From: Aulostomus chinensis | Lineage: Eukaryota > Chordata > Actinopteri > Syngnathiformes > Aulostomidae | DNA: 64,000 nucleotides | NCBI GenBank assembly: GCA_037954235.1 | Contig: JBBMOA010000001.1 | Span: forward strand, 29,909,074-29,973,073 | Reading direction: 5' to 3' | Shown: in pieces, positions 20,556-33,785 of the stretch | How positions within the stretch are numbered: the stretch's first letter is position 1 | Layout: each line of letters opens with the position of its first letter | The notes under the pieces: generated by a model | What the model was told of the DNA's origin: nothing | The model's database searches: none | The model's input: the letters and a program-made list of their open reading frames with translations, nothing else | Program-made: the position numbers and the translations under genes

Positions 20556-22522
20556 ATGTGATGTCTACTACCTCCTCCTTCTTGATGACACTCATTGTGA
20601 GGTCTCTTCATCAGCCCTCCTCTGCTTTCTGAGCCACAAACAGTTTTTCTGAGTCGCTAAAACCCCGAACTCCATCTTGAACCCAGACTCTCAGAAGCCT
20701 GACCACATTTACTGAACTGGTCCCTCTTTGGTGAAACCATCACCACGTTTCTGAAGGCTCTGAATGTCCTGATGCTGATGTCATTCTGCTTCCTCTGACA
20801 CAGGCAGGTTTGGTCCGTTCTGGCACTGTGACATCAAAGACTAAATTCTGAGATCAAGAAGAACATTTACAAAACATGAACAAAACTTGATGACAGAATT
20901 CTTTGTCCTCCTCCATCACCACGATGCCATCGATGGTCCGTTACTGTTGCAGTGCAGTAACATCATGAGTTGTGTCAAACCATCTCTGTCAGCTCTGCGA
21001 GTGTCTGGAGTGACGTCTCCAAGGACACTTGCTGCCAGGACTACAGAGTAAACATCAACATCTGTTTGCATCTGGCTTCAACTGTACTTTTCCTCTAGGT
21101 TCAACTTTGCTAGGTTACAGTGACTTGTGTACAGAGTAGTGACTTGATCAGCTGGTGGTGATGATGTAGCTTTAGGATGCTAACACAGTTGTTACTCAGG
21201 GCACCGCTGGTTGTGATTTAGAGTCCAATGAGAAACGCTCAGTCTCAGGTTCCAGCTTGTCAGTGAGTTCTTTGAGGGTCAGAGGCTTACATACAAATAT
21301 AAAAACCAGTTGAAACACTTCCTGGAATTTTAAGAGGATTGAATACAAACAAGGAAGCGCGTAAGACAGAGGAATAATACCAGTAAAGCAATGAAGGCAC
21401 ATGGAGGATCAGACATGAATCATAAGATTTATCTGAGACTCAAGTGGACGGCAAAGGTAGCAGGTGAGAAGGTGTTCAGGATGAAGGGTCAGTGACCTCC
21501 AAACAAAGAAAACTCCTGAATGGAGGTTGAGCAGAGTCTGAGGAGTCAGGTGGAGCTGGCAGTGAGACAGGAGTTGAGGCCTGAACAGATGCAGCACTGG
21601 TCTTTGTTACTGTGACAGCACGACAACCAACAGGACCTGCTTACGTTCTCAGCTGGATTGTTCTCATCAATGTACGGAACCTCTCCAACGACCTGGTGGG
21701 GGGACGGCCTACCAAGCCTCCACCTCAACGACCGTGGCTCCCACTGGGATCCGCGATGCTCTTCTCAGGCACAAGGTGGCTTCTCTCCACTGGTCAGGAT
21801 GGAGATTCAAGGCTCACGGGAGGTCAACAGTATTGTGACCGTGAAAAGGGGGAGAGGAGAAGTTCTGTTTAAAGTTAAAGAACAAAGAAACAAAAAAGTA
21901 AGCAGAAGAGAAAGAAAAGGGGAGAGACGGACCAGCAGCTGGAGGAGCTCACGGAAAAATAAGAAGCGCTGAAGAGCCTGAACCCAACCCAACTGTAACG
22001 GATGGTGTCGTGACTATTATAATAAACTGGTCTGCCGTGGGGGTGACCTTTGACCTGTGTGGGGCTGCTGGCCAATCAGCACCCTTTGTCGTCCTCAGTA
22101 CTTCTCAGATATTCCTGTATTAAACAGGTCAACAGAGGGCAGTCATGCATCCCTCAGATCCTCTAGAGCAGGGGTTTTCAGTTAAAATTCTCCTGGGTCC
22201 AGTTTTCAAACCTCTTCAAGCTTGGGTCTGGAGGCCTAGCACAGTTTTTCATGACTGCTGATTTCAGTGATGGGCCCACGCCTGCGTGTTAGCCAGCAGT
22301 CGAGCTGTGCTTTATGATCCAGGGGCATCTTTAGCCGATGGAGGTAGACTTTAAGCCTGTTGTATCAGTGTCTGTTTGGTCAACAATGAACTTTCAGATC
22401 GAATGAAGTCGCCGGCATTTCAATAATAGTCGTATTTATTGTCTGCTTTTATTCCACATTAACCTTAAACCTATTGTCCAGCAGGGGTCAACATAAAGAG
22501 AAGAGTGTATATGACTATGTGA

Positions 22523-22536
22523 GTGTGTGTGTGTGT

Positions 22537-22572
<36 letters not shown>
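22523..22572 (+). repeat. (GT)n microsatellite
   Basis: About 25 GT units with a single GA interruption near 22541-22542. A typical vertebrate dinucleotide repeat. The antisense frame across it (22436-22633) is a by-product. Confidence 0.95.
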
Positions 22573-22575
<3 letters not shown>

Positions 22576-23164
22576 GAAGACGACTTCTTGACTCCAATTT
22601 TGTTGTCACTCTTCTCTTAATTTTCAGTTTCACTCATTAAAATGAAGCAGCTTTGACGTGTTTACTTCTCTTGTACGTCAACAACTTTGGTCTTTAAGCT
22701 CCTGACAAACACACCACACGTCACTCACTCTATAGATTAAATCTGCTGATAACACAAAACACGTGACCCTGTGACCCTGCATGACGTTTTGCTCCAACTT
22801 TCCAGAACTAATAGGAGGAACAGCATGGATCGTTCTGAGCAAGAACTCTGACATCACCATCATCATGAACAAGAAGGCAGTCGGACTCAACTTCAACAAA
22901 TCTGAAATGTCCCCTTAAGCTCCTGCTACTTTGAACTGATGCCCAAACCTTCAGTTTCCATTCATCACTCAGAACCTCTCACAACCCCAGAAGAACAAGC
23001 AAAGGTTTGGAGCAGTAAAGCCTTCAATAATGACATCATCATGTTTGAGGGTTTTCTTCCCTCAAACTGTTTCTACCAACACGACAGAATCCTGGAAATA
23101 TTTCAGGTGTTGACCTCCCAGCAGCCTGAAGGTCAAGCTGCATTATCTGTTATGTTGCTGAGCA

Positions 23165-23236
23165 GAGGAGGGAGCTCAATGGTACAGCGCTAGCTTAGCA
23201 TGTGAGAGGTGGTGGGATCGGTGCCCTCGTTCTCCA
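23165..23236 (+). pseudogene. tRNA-Ala(AGC)-like, probably decayed
   Basis: This 72-nt segment has the order of a tRNA-Ala: GCTC D-stem, TTAGCAT anticodon loop (AGC with T33), a GGGATCGGTGCCC T-arm and a terminal TCTCCA. The acceptor stem pairs badly (GAGGAGG against GTTCTCC) and the D-stem has GAGC changed to CAGC. The anticodon stem also contains an A-G clash. It most resembles the GGGGAATTAGCTC-type vertebrate Ala-AGC. Most likely a pseudogene. Confidence 0.6.
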
Positions 23237-23399
23237 GAAGACTTCAGCTTGTTCTGTTGTTGAGCTCTGATGAAACCACTGACTTTGAACCACACACAAA
23301 GTGAAGGAGTGACTTAAGATTGATGGCACCTGAGGAACTTCTAGGTTTCCTAAAATCAACTGGAAATTCATTCACCAGTTAAACAGTGACTCTACCAGA
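23237..23399. other. spacer between the two tRNA-Ala-like sequences
   Basis: 163 bp of ordinary sequence. No Pol III T-run terminator closes the first tRNA-like sequence within its first bases, in keeping with its decayed state. Confidence 0.4.
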
Positions 23400-23471
23400 G
23401 GGGGTGTAGCTCAGTAGTAGAGCGCATGCTGAGCATGTATGAGGCCCTGGGTTCAATCCCTGGCATCTCCA
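23400..23471 (+). tRNA. tRNA-Ala (AGC)
   Basis: A complete 72-nt cloverleaf: acceptor GGGGGTG with CATCTCC and discriminator A, D-stem GCTC/GAGC, anticodon stem CATGC/GTATG, loop TGAGCAT and T-arm CTGGG-TTCAATC-CCTGG. A-box and B-box (GGTTCAATCCC) promoter elements are present. The anticodon is AGC by position. The nearly invariant T33 is G, and there are several G-T wobble pairs, so it may be a weak or non-functional copy. I see no strong T-run terminator directly after it. Confidence 0.75.
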
Positions 23472-26271
23472 GCTGGTCCTTTGTAGCCTTCATCTTGTCA
23501 GCTAAAGTGATCCTTAAATGTGACAACAGTCGATTCACTATCAGAAGACATCTTCTACATGTTCAAGGTGGGCGAACTGTCCACAAATGTTCAAAATTAC
23601 TTTTGAAAATGAAAACATAGATCAAACCTGCCCTGTCAATCACCCACAATGGGCGGGTCATCCCACTCCCTATCAGGTTCCCCTCTCCACGACCCAGGAG
23701 GCTCCCTCTCCCTATCAGGACTAGAAATCCATTGGGGTCTCCCTGCTCAGGTAGGAGTCCTGCCCACAACGTTAAGCTGTTGATGTTCTAGAGGAGACAA
23801 CATGTGATCTTTGTTAGATCCACCAGTCAAAGGGTTTCTTTAAAGGCTGTAGCAGCTGAGAATGAGGGAGAGAGAGAATTAATAACCATCTTAGTGAGGA
23901 CATTTTGAAACATGATGACATTTTATTGACTTGTAGCACTGCAAAAATCATCTCCCCTCCAAAAACCCTCTTCTCCAACTCTGTACTCAAGTTGTCTCCT
24001 CATCAGGCACCACAGGATCCAGGACGTTCAGTCAAAAAATCATTAGTGATTTTAAAAATGGCCATCAGACACAAAATAAGACTTCAAACAGGTTTACAAC
24101 TTTATTTGATGTTGACACATTTTGTCCATTTTGCCTCCACACTGTCCTTCATCCCATCATTTAACATCAGGACTGCTCCCAGATCAGCTCCATGACCTCA
24201 TCCCCGACATCACACATAGAATTCAGACATCAAACACAGAATTCAGAGATCAAACACAGAATTCAGAGATCAATCAATGTGAGGAACCAGCGTCTCATGT
24301 GAAGATGCTTCTGAACTCATGAAGTGAAATCCTACCAAATAGAGATGAGTGAGTCCACCTCGACCTGAACAAGAGAGAAATGAAGGACAAGTGTTACTAA
24401 GAAATAAAGGAGTTGTTATGTAATTGTTATTTATTTCCAGGCCAGGTGAGGGTTGGATTTTATTGGTTCATGTTGAAGTGAACTGACAGTGGGACTGAGG
24501 ACCTGGGCTGAAGTCCAGCTCACTGCTGGTTTAATAAAACCACCTGATTGTTTTTCCTATCAGCTCTGATCTGATGGAAGAAACAAAAAGCCAAACTTCA
24601 TTCGTCCGTGTCCAAACACCAAGTCTGTTGATGTGCAGCACTCCAGTTATTTGTTTCTTTCCAGACAGAAGCAGGTTGGTGGAGGAATAAAACCTCAACA
24701 GTGAACAAACAGCAATGAGAGAAGTGAATCCTGCACTCAGAGAAGTTGTGTCTGCACTCGCCAACCAAGAAACGCGTCTATCTTCTGTGTGACTGAGGCA
24801 GCTGCTGAGAGCTGCGTTTCTCAGCTGTGTGGGGGCGGGACTCTGTGTGTGATTGACAGGTCAACTGTCTGCCAGACAATGTTGTGGGGCACAAACACAA
24901 AATGCGAGGTGCCATTTCCATTCTGGGTCAATCAGCTCTGGGACCGTTTTGTCTTTTGAATGAAGAAATGCATTAATTTCAGGTAGCAGCTTGTAAAAAT
25001 GCCCCGGCTCAACCACCAGACCTCTGTGTACACTGTCAAGAAAAAAAACTAGAAAAAAAACAGTAAAAAGTCAGTCAGCAGAGTTTCCAGACGAATACCG
25101 TCAAATTACAGTAATGAACTGTTCCACAAAATTACATGGAAGAAACTGTAAAAATACACAGCAGGTTTCACAGGCCGGACTCATTAAATTACAGTCCATT
25201 TAGTGTTGATAAATGTGCATTCAACTGCAGGAAAACAGGCCCATCATGGAAAAACACATGAAGAACAAGGACCTTTCAGGTTCTTCTCTAAGTTCAGGGC
25301 TCTTACTGGTTCATTTATGAAACAAACCAGTCTATGAGCAGGAATTTCCCATTAAAAAGTTCATTTGACAGTGGAAAAGCAAGCATAGTCCATCAAAATA
25401 GCCATGTTTAAGGTCAATCGCTGTCAATTGAAGCTATTTAGTTGTTACTTTATGAAACTGAGCCAACTTTCTACAGTGATTTCCTGTTAGATTCTGGTTT
25501 CTCCAAGTATAAAAACTATAACAATGTATAAACACAGAATCTGTACTTGGAACAATAGAGAATTTCTACATATTTACAGTATCAGTCCATCACTTTAGAG
25601 GATTGGAATGTAAAAAAATCATTGGACAATGGAAATCATTTATCCTTTAACAAAACAACTTCAGTGCAGAGTTGATAACTGCACTTCAAACTTTGAACTG
25701 GTGTCCACATCAATGTGGAATTTGAGGAGGCCACAGCCACCAAATTTCCCAGAGTTCTTGACTATTTGCAGTCTCTTCCCTTGGAGAAGTCAAGTGGAAC
25801 TACAAGACAAGGAGCAGAAATCCAAGCTGCTGGTGGACCACGTGGTGCTGTGTTGATGCTACTTTCCCACTCAAAGGGGATCGTGCAGGAATGTTCCACA
25901 CGGTTGACCAAACTTCCATTGCAGAAGAGATTCAGGCAGTTCCACCCACGCCATGCATCCTTGTATGCTGTAAGTGTGAGGCAATACAATACAGTATGTT
26001 TCAGTGACATACATTTAGACAGAAGACCTGGTTTATTGGGTGATGTTTATTGACATGCCAATTGGATTGTGGTGCCAATATGGCTGACTTGGTCGGTGTA
26101 AATCTTATCATCAATAAACAAAGTACACACAAATGTTCAAATTACTTTTCTAGACCTTAGTCCCCAAAGGAATTTCAGGCACCTGAAAGTGACTTTCATA
26201 AATCTGTGTATGTGTGTACAGTACATGTCCCCAAAATGGACAATAAAATTATTGGTCCCCAATCTCAAGGA
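23472..26271. other. island right part, no supportable gene
   Basis: About 2.8 kb. It holds a 20-bp tandem repeat (24209-24272), a GC-box-like GGGGGCGGGACT near 24830, and an AT-rich stretch at 25040-25200 with TTACAGTAA/ACTGTAAAA motifs that resembles dispersed fish repeats. An open frame at 25715-26053 has no recognisable domain. The final 100 bp (GTCCCCAAAATGGAC, ACAATAAAATT) lead directly into the satellite. Confidence 0.5.
24209..24272 (+). repeat. 20-bp tandem repeat, about three copies
   Basis: The unit ATTCAGAGATCAAACACAGA is repeated with few changes (the first copy has ATCACACATAGA and ATTCAGACAT). Small, local and probably without function. Confidence 0.85.
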
Positions 26272-29200
26272 TAAAATGATGCTCCAGTGATGTAGTGAGA
26301 GTTGCTACAAAACTCAAAATGATGCTGTCAATAATACAGTAAGACTTGCGACTAAGATCAAAATGATGCTAAAGTGATGTAATGAGAGTTTCTTCTCAAC
26401 TAAGAAATGATGCTCCAGTGATGTAGTGAGAGTTGCTAAAGAACTCAAAATGATGATACAGTGATGTAGTGAGAGTTGCGACTAACCTCAAAATGATGCT
26501 TATAGTGATGCCGTGAGAGTTGCTATTAAACTAAAAATGATGCTAAAGTGATGTAATGAGGGTTGCTAAAAACCTAAAAATGATGCTCCAGTGATGTAGT
26601 GAGCTGCTTAAAACCTCAAAATGATGCTACAGTGATGTAGTGAGAGTTGCTAGAAACCTCTAAATGATGCTACAGTGATGTTGTGAGAGTTGCTACTAAT
26701 CTCAAAATGATGCTTCAGTGATGTCATGAGAGTTGCTACATATTTCAAAATGATGCTAAAGTGATGTAATGACAGTTGCTAAAAATCCTAAGAAATTATG
26801 CTACAGTGATGTAGTGAGAGTTGCTACTATGCTAAAAATGATGCTGAGAGTGATGTAGTGAGAGTTGCTACGATCCTCAAAATGATGCTCCAGTGATGTA
26901 GTGAGAGTTGCTTAAAATCTCAAAATGATGCGACAGTGATGTGGTGAGAGTTTCTTAAAAAACTCAAAATGATGCTACAGTGATGGAGTGAGAGTTGCTT
27001 AAAATCTCAAAATGATGCTACAGTGATGTAGTGAGAGTTGCTAAAAACCTCAAAATGATGCTGACAGTAATGTAGTGAGAGTTGTGAAGAACCTCAAAAT
27101 GATGCTACAGTGATGTAGTAAGAGTTGCTAAAAACATCAAAATGATGCTGACAGTAATGTAGTGAGAGTTGCTACGAATCAAAAAATGATGCTACAGTGA
27201 TGTAGTGAGATTTGCTACGATCCTTAAAATGATGCTACAGTAATGTAGTAGGTTTCTAAAAACATCAAAATGATGCTGACAGTAATGTAGTGAGAGTTGC
27301 TACGAATCACAAAATGATGCTGCAGTGATGTAATGAGAATTGCTACAAACCTAAGAAATGATGCTAAAGTATTGTAGTGAGAGTTTCTACGAACCTCAAA
27401 ATGATGCTACAGTAATAGAGTCGGAGTTGCTAAAAATGTCAAAATGATGCTAAAGTGATGTGGTGAGAGTTGATAAAATCCTAAAAATTATGCTACACTA
27501 ATGTGGTGAGAGTTGCTACGAACCTCAAAATGATGCTACAGTGATGTAGTGAGAGTTGCTACGATCCTCAAAATGATGCTACAGTGATGTAGGAAGAGTT
27601 GCTAAAAATCTCAAAATGATGCTACAGTAATTTATTAGGTTTCTAAAAACCTCAAAATGATGCTACAGTGATGAAGTGAGAGTTGCTACGAACCTAAAAA
27701 TGATGCTGACAGTCATGAAGTGAGATTTGCTACTATCCTCAAAATGATGCTACAGTGATGTAGGAAGAGTTGCTAAAAATCTCAAAATGATGCGAAAGTG
27801 ATGAATTGAGAGTTGCTACGAACCTAAAAATGATGCTGACAGTCATGAAGTGAGATTTGCTACTATCCTCAAAATGATGCTACAGTAATGTAGTAAAAGT
27901 TGCTAAAAATCTCAAAATGATGCTGACAGTAATGTAGTTAGAGTTGTTACGAACCTCAAAATGATGCTCCAATAATGTATTAAGTTGCTAAAAACCTAAA
28001 AATGATGCTACAGTGATGTAGTAAGAGTTGCAAAAAACCTCAAAATGATGCTCCAGTGATGTAGTGAGAGTTGCAACGAACCTCAAAATGATGCTACAGT
28101 AATGAAGTAGGAGTTGCTAAAAATCTAAAAATGATGCTGTCAGTAATGTAGTGAGAGTTGCTACGAACCTAAAAATGATGCTCCAGTGATGTAATGAGAG
28201 TTGCTATGAACCTCAAAATGATGCTAAAGTGATGTGGTGAGAGTTGCTTAAAATCTCAAAATGATGCTTCAGTGATGTGGTGAGAGTTGCTTAAAATCTC
28301 AAAATGATGCTGTCAGTCATGTAGTGAGAGTTGCTACGATCCTCAAAATGATGCTACAGTTATGTAGTGAGAGTTGCTATGAACCTCAAAATGATGCTAA
28401 AGTGATGTGGTGAGAGTTGCCACAAACCTCAAAATGATGTGACAGAAATGTGGTGAGAGTGACTAAGAACCTCAAAATGATGCTACAGTAATGTAGTGAG
28501 AGTTGCTACGATCCTCAAAATGATGCTACAGTTATGAAGTGAGAGTTGCTATGAACCTCAAAATGATGCTACAGTAATGTAGTAAGAGTTGCTAAAAATC
28601 TCAAAATGATGCTAAAGTGATGTGGTGAAAGTTTCAACTAATCTAAGAAATGATGCTAAAGTGATGTAGTAAGAGTTGCTAAAAATCTCAAAATGATGCT
28701 ATAGTGATGTGGTGAGACTTGCTAAAAACCTCAAAATGATGCGACAGTAATGTATTAAGTTGCTAAAAACCTCAAAATGATGCTACAGTGATGTGGTGAG
28801 AGTTTCTTAAAATCTTAAAAAGATGCGACAGTGATGTGGTGAGAGTTGCTACTATCCTCCAAATGATGCTACAGTGATGTGGTGAGAGTTTCTTAAAATC
28901 TTAAAAAGATGCGACAGTGATGTGGTGAGAGTTGCTACTATCCTCCAAATGATGCTACAGTGAAGTAGTGAAAGTTGCTAAAAACCTCAAAATTCTGCTA
29001 CAGTGATGTCAGAAGAGTTGCTAAAAATCTCAAAATGATGGGAAAGTGATGTGGCGAGAGTTGCTAAAATCCTCACAATGATGCTGTCAGTAATGTAGTG
29101 AGAGTTGCTACGAACCTAAAAATGATGCTCCAGTGATGTAGTGAGAGTTGCTACTAATCTAAGAAATGATGCTACAGTGATGTAGGGAGAGTTGCTAAAA

Positions 29201-32200
29201 ACCTCAAAATGATGCTCCAGTGATGTGGTGAGAGTTGCTAAAAACCTCAAAATGATGCAAAAGTGATGAATTGAGAGTTGCTACGAACCTAAAAATGATG
29301 CTCCAGTAATGAAGTGAGAGTTGCTACGAACCTATAAATGATGCTAGAGTGATGTGGTAAGAGTTGCTTTAAACCTCAAAATGATTCCACAGTCATGTAG
29401 TGAGAGTTGCTTAAAACGTTAAAATGGTGCTGACAGTTATGAAGTGAGAGTTGCTACTAACCTCAAAATGATGCTCTTGTGATGGATTTAGAGTTGCTAG
29501 AAACCTAAAAAATGATGTTACAGTAATATTGTAAGAGTTGCTACGAACCTCAAAATGATGCTACAGTAATGTATTAAGTTGCTAAAAACCTCAAAATGAT
29601 GCTAAAGTGATGTGGTGAGAGTTGCTTAAAATCTCAAAATGATGCTACAGTGATGTGGTGAGAGTTTCGTAAAATCTTAAAATGATGCTACAGTAATGTA
29701 GTGAGAGTTGCTAAAAACCTCAAAATGATGCTACAGTGATGTAGTGAGAGTTGCTACGAACCTCAATAATGCTACAGTAAGGTTGTAAGTGTTGCTAAAA
29801 ATCTCAAAATGATGCTAAAGTGATGTGGTGAGAGTTGCTAAAATCTTCAAAATGATGCTACAGTGATGTATTGAGAGTTGCCACGAACCTCAAAATGATG
29901 TGACAGAAATGTGGTGAGAGTGACTAAGAACCTCAAAATGATGCTACAGTAATGTAGTGAGAGTTGCTACGATCCTCAAAATGATGCTACAGTTATGTAG
30001 TGAGAGTTGCTATGAACCTCAAAATGATGCTACAGTAACGTAGTAAGAGTTGCTAAAAATCTCAAAATGATGCTAAAGTGATGTGGTGAGAGTTTCTCCA
30101 ATCTAAGAAATGATGCTAAAGTGATGTAGTAAGAGTTGCTAAAAATCTCAAAATGATGCTATAGTGATGTGGTGAGACTTGGTAAAAACCTCAAAATGAT
30201 GCTACAGTAATGTATTAAGTTGCTAAAAACCTCAAAATGATGCTACAGTGATGTGGTGAGAGTTTCTTAAAATCTTAAAAAGATGCGACAGTGATGTGGT
30301 GAGAGTTGCTACTATCCTCCAAATGATGCTACAGTGAAGTAGTGAAAGTTGCTAAAAACCTCAAAATGCTGCTACAGTGATGTCAGAAGAGTTGCTAAAA
30401 ATCTCAAAATGATGGTAAAGTGATGTGGCGAGAGTTGCTAAAATCCTCACAATGATGCTGTCAGTAATGTAGTGAGAGTTGCAACGAACCTAAAAATGAT
30501 GCTCCAGTGATGTAATGAGAGTTGCTACTAATCTAAGAAATGATGCTACAGTGATGTAGGGAGAGTTGCTAAAAACCTCAAAATGATGCTCCAGTGATGT
30601 AGTGAGAGTTGCTAAAAATCTCAAAATGATGCTTCAGTGCTGTGGTGAGAGTTGCTTAAAATCTCAAAATGATGCTGTAAGTCATGTAGTGAGAGTTGCT
30701 ACGAACCTCAAAATGATGCTCCAGTGATGTAGTGAGAGTTGCTACGAACCTCAAAATGATGCTAAAGTAATGTGATGAGAGTTGCTAAAAATCTAAAAAT
30801 GATGCTGTAAGTAATGTAGTGAGACTTGCTACGAACCTCAATAATGCTACAGTAATGTTGTAAGTGTTGCTAAAAATCTCAAAATGATGCTACAGTAATG
30901 TAGTGAGAGTTGCTAAAAACCTCAAAATGATGCTACAGTAATGTAGTGAGAGTTGCTACGAACCTCAAAATGATGCTGACAGTCATGAAGTGAGATTTGC
31001 TACTATCCTAAAAATGATGCTACAGTGATGGAGGAAGAGTTGCTAAAAATCTCAAAATGATGCTGTCAGTGATGTGGTGAGAGTTGCTAAAAACCTCAAA
31101 ATGATGCAAAAGTGATGAATTGAGAGTTGCTACGAACCTAAAAATGATGCTCCAGTAATGAAGTGAGAGTTGCTATGAACCTATAAATGATGCTAGAGTG
31201 ATGTGGTAGGAGTTGCTTTAAACCTCAAAATGATTCCACAGTCATGTAGTGAGAGTTGCTTAAAACGTTAAAATGATGCTGACAGTTATGAAGTGAGAGT
31301 TGCTACGAACCTCAAAATGATGCTACAGTAATGTATTAAGTTGCTAAAAACCTCAAAATGATGCTAAAGTGATGTGGTGAGAGTTGCTTAAAATCTTAAA
31401 ATGATGCTACAGTAATGTAGTGAGAGTTGCTAAAAACCTCAAAATGATGCTAAAGTGATGTAGTGAGAGTTGCTACGAACCTCAAAATGATGCTACAGTT
31501 ATGTAGTGAGAGTTGCTTCGAACCTCAAAATGATGCTACAGTAATGTAGTGAGAGTTGCTATGAACCTAAAAATGATGCTACAGTTATGTAGTGAGAGTT
31601 GCTATGAACCTCAAAATGATGCTACAGTGATGTAGTGAGAGTTGCTATGAACCTCAAAATGATGCTACAGTTATGTAGTGAGAGTTGCTATGAACCTCAA
31701 AATGATGCTACAGTAATGTAGTAAGAGTTGCTAAAAATCTCAAAATGATGCTCAAGTGATGTATTTAGTGTTGGTAAAAACCTCAAAATGATGCTCCAGT
31801 GATGTAGTGAGAGTTGCTACTATCCTCCAAATGATGCTAAAGTGATGTAGTAAGAGTTGCTAAAAATCTCAAAATGATGCTCCAGTGATATCGTGAGAGT
31901 TGCTACGAACCTCAAAATGAAGCTCCAGTGATGCAGTAAGAGTTGCTTAAAACCTTAAAATGATGCTGACATTCATGTAGTGAGAGTTGCTAAAATTCTA
32001 AAAATGATGCTGTAAGTAATGTACTGAGACTTGCTACGAACCTCAATAATGCTACAGTAATGTTGTAAGTGTTGCTAAAAATCTCAAAATGATGCTACAG
32101 TAATGTAGTGAGAGTTGCTACGAACATCAAAATGATGCGACAGTAATGTGGTGAGAGTTGCTAAGAACCTCAAAATTATGCTACAGTAATGTAGTAAGAG

Positions 32201-33785
32201 TTGCTACGATCCTAAAAATGATGCTCCAGTGATGTGGTGAGAGTTTCTTAAAATCTTAAAATGATGCGACAGTGATGTGGTGAGAGTTGCTACTATCCTC
32301 CAAATGATGCTACAGTGATGTAGTGAGAGTTGCTTAAAATCTCAAAATGATGCGACAGTGATGTGGTGAGAGTTGCTAAAAACCTCAAAATGATAGTGTC
32401 AGTAATGTAGTAAGAGTTGGTAAAAATCTCAAAATGATGCTAAAGTGATATAGTGAGAGTTGCTACGAACCTCAAAATGATGCTACAGTAATGTAGTAGG
32501 AGTTGCTAAAAATCTAAAAATGATGCTGTAAGTAATGTAGTGAGACTTGCTACGAACCTCAATAATGCTACAGTGATGTTGTAAGTGTTGCTAAAAATCT
32601 CAAAATGATGCTACAGTGATGTAGTGAGAGTTGCCACGAACCTCAAAATGATGCTTCAGTCATGTAGTAAGAGTTGCTAAAAATCTAAAAATCATGCTAA
32701 AGTGATGTGTTGAGAGTTAAAAAAAAAAAAGTCAAAATGATGCTGTCAGTAATGTAGTGAGAGTTGCTACGAACCTCAAAATGATGCTACAGTGATGTAG
32801 TAAGTGTTGGTAAAAACCTCAAAATGATGCTCCAGTGATATAGTGAGAGTTGCTACTCATCTAAGAAATGATGCTAAAGTGATGTAGTGAGAGTTGCTTC
32901 AAATTTCAAAATGATGCGACAGTGATGTGGTGAGAGTTGCTACTATCCTCCAAATGATGCTACAGTGATGTTGTGAGAGTTGCTTAAAATCTCCAAATGA
33001 TGCTACAGTCATGTAGTGAGAGTTGCTACGGACCTCAAAATGATGCTCCAGTGATGCAGTCAGAGTTGCTTAAAACCTCAAAATGATGCTGACAGTAATG
33101 TAGTGAGAGTTGTTAAGAACCTCAAAATGATGCTACAGTGATGTGGTGAGAGTTGCTACTATCCTCAAAATGATGCTACAGTGATGTGGTGAGAGTTGCT
33201 ACTATCCTCAAAATGATGCTACAGTGATGTAGTGAGAGTTGCTACGATCCTGAAAATGATGCTACAGTAAAGTATTTGGTTGCTAAAAACCTCAAAATGA
33301 TGCTACAATGATGTAGTGAGAGTTGCTACTAACCTCAAAATGATGCTCTTGTGATGTATTTAGAGTTGCTAGAAACCTCAAAATGATGCTACAGTAATGT
33401 ATTAAATTGCTAAAAACCTCAAAATGATGCTCCAGTGATGTAGTGAGAGTTGCTAAAAACCTCAAAATGCTGCTACAGTGATGTCGGAAGAGTTGCTAAA
33501 AATCTCAAAATGATGCTAAAGTGATGTGGTGAGAGTTGCTTAAAATCTCACAATGTTGCTAAAGTGACGTGATGAGAGTTGCTCAAAACCTCAAAATGAT
33601 GCTGTCTGTAATGTCGTGAGAGTTGCTACGAACCTCAAAATGATGCTAGAGTAATGTAGTAGGAGTTGCTAAAAATCTAAAAATGATGCTGAAGTGATGT
33701 GGTGAGAGTTGCTAAAATCCTCAAAATGATGCTACAGGATGTAGTGAGAGTTGGCACGAACCTCAAAATGATGCTACAATAATGT
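26272..33785 (+). repeat. satellite array, family 1 (right of island)
   Basis: The same 43/44-bp monomers and orientation as at 4219-13418, so the 12.9-kb island looks inserted into, or flanked by, one satellite. Internal duplications include an offset of 1,461 bp (GACAGAAATGTGGTGAGAG at 28441 and 29902) and of 1,849 bp (GTGATGAATTGAGAG near 29265 and 31114). The A-run variant monomer occurs at 32719. The end is an abrupt change of monomer class. Confidence 0.96.

Larger units (their letters stand above)
19291..23164. other. intergenic sequence without a supportable gene
   Basis: About 3.9 kb with no convincing gene. It contains a purine-rich tract (19838-19900), a 13-base C run (20543-20555), several AATAAA hexamers and a (TG)n microsatellite. 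Open frames at 19474-19704, 20070-20360 and 21612-21972 are short, low in complexity or unlike known proteins. The stretch 21600-22100, ending in TATAATAAACTGG followed by CTGCCGTGGGGGTGACC, could be part of an unrecognised transposon or a 3' UTR. Confidence 0.5.

Noticed and set aside
24531..24764. 77-codon minus-strand frame next to a GC box
   Set aside because: It starts without ATG and resembles no protein.
25629..26053. Two overlapping plus-strand frames (75 and 112 codons) and an 82-codon minus-strand frame
   Set aside because: No recognised domain, all overlapping, no promoter or splice evidence. Left as unassigned.
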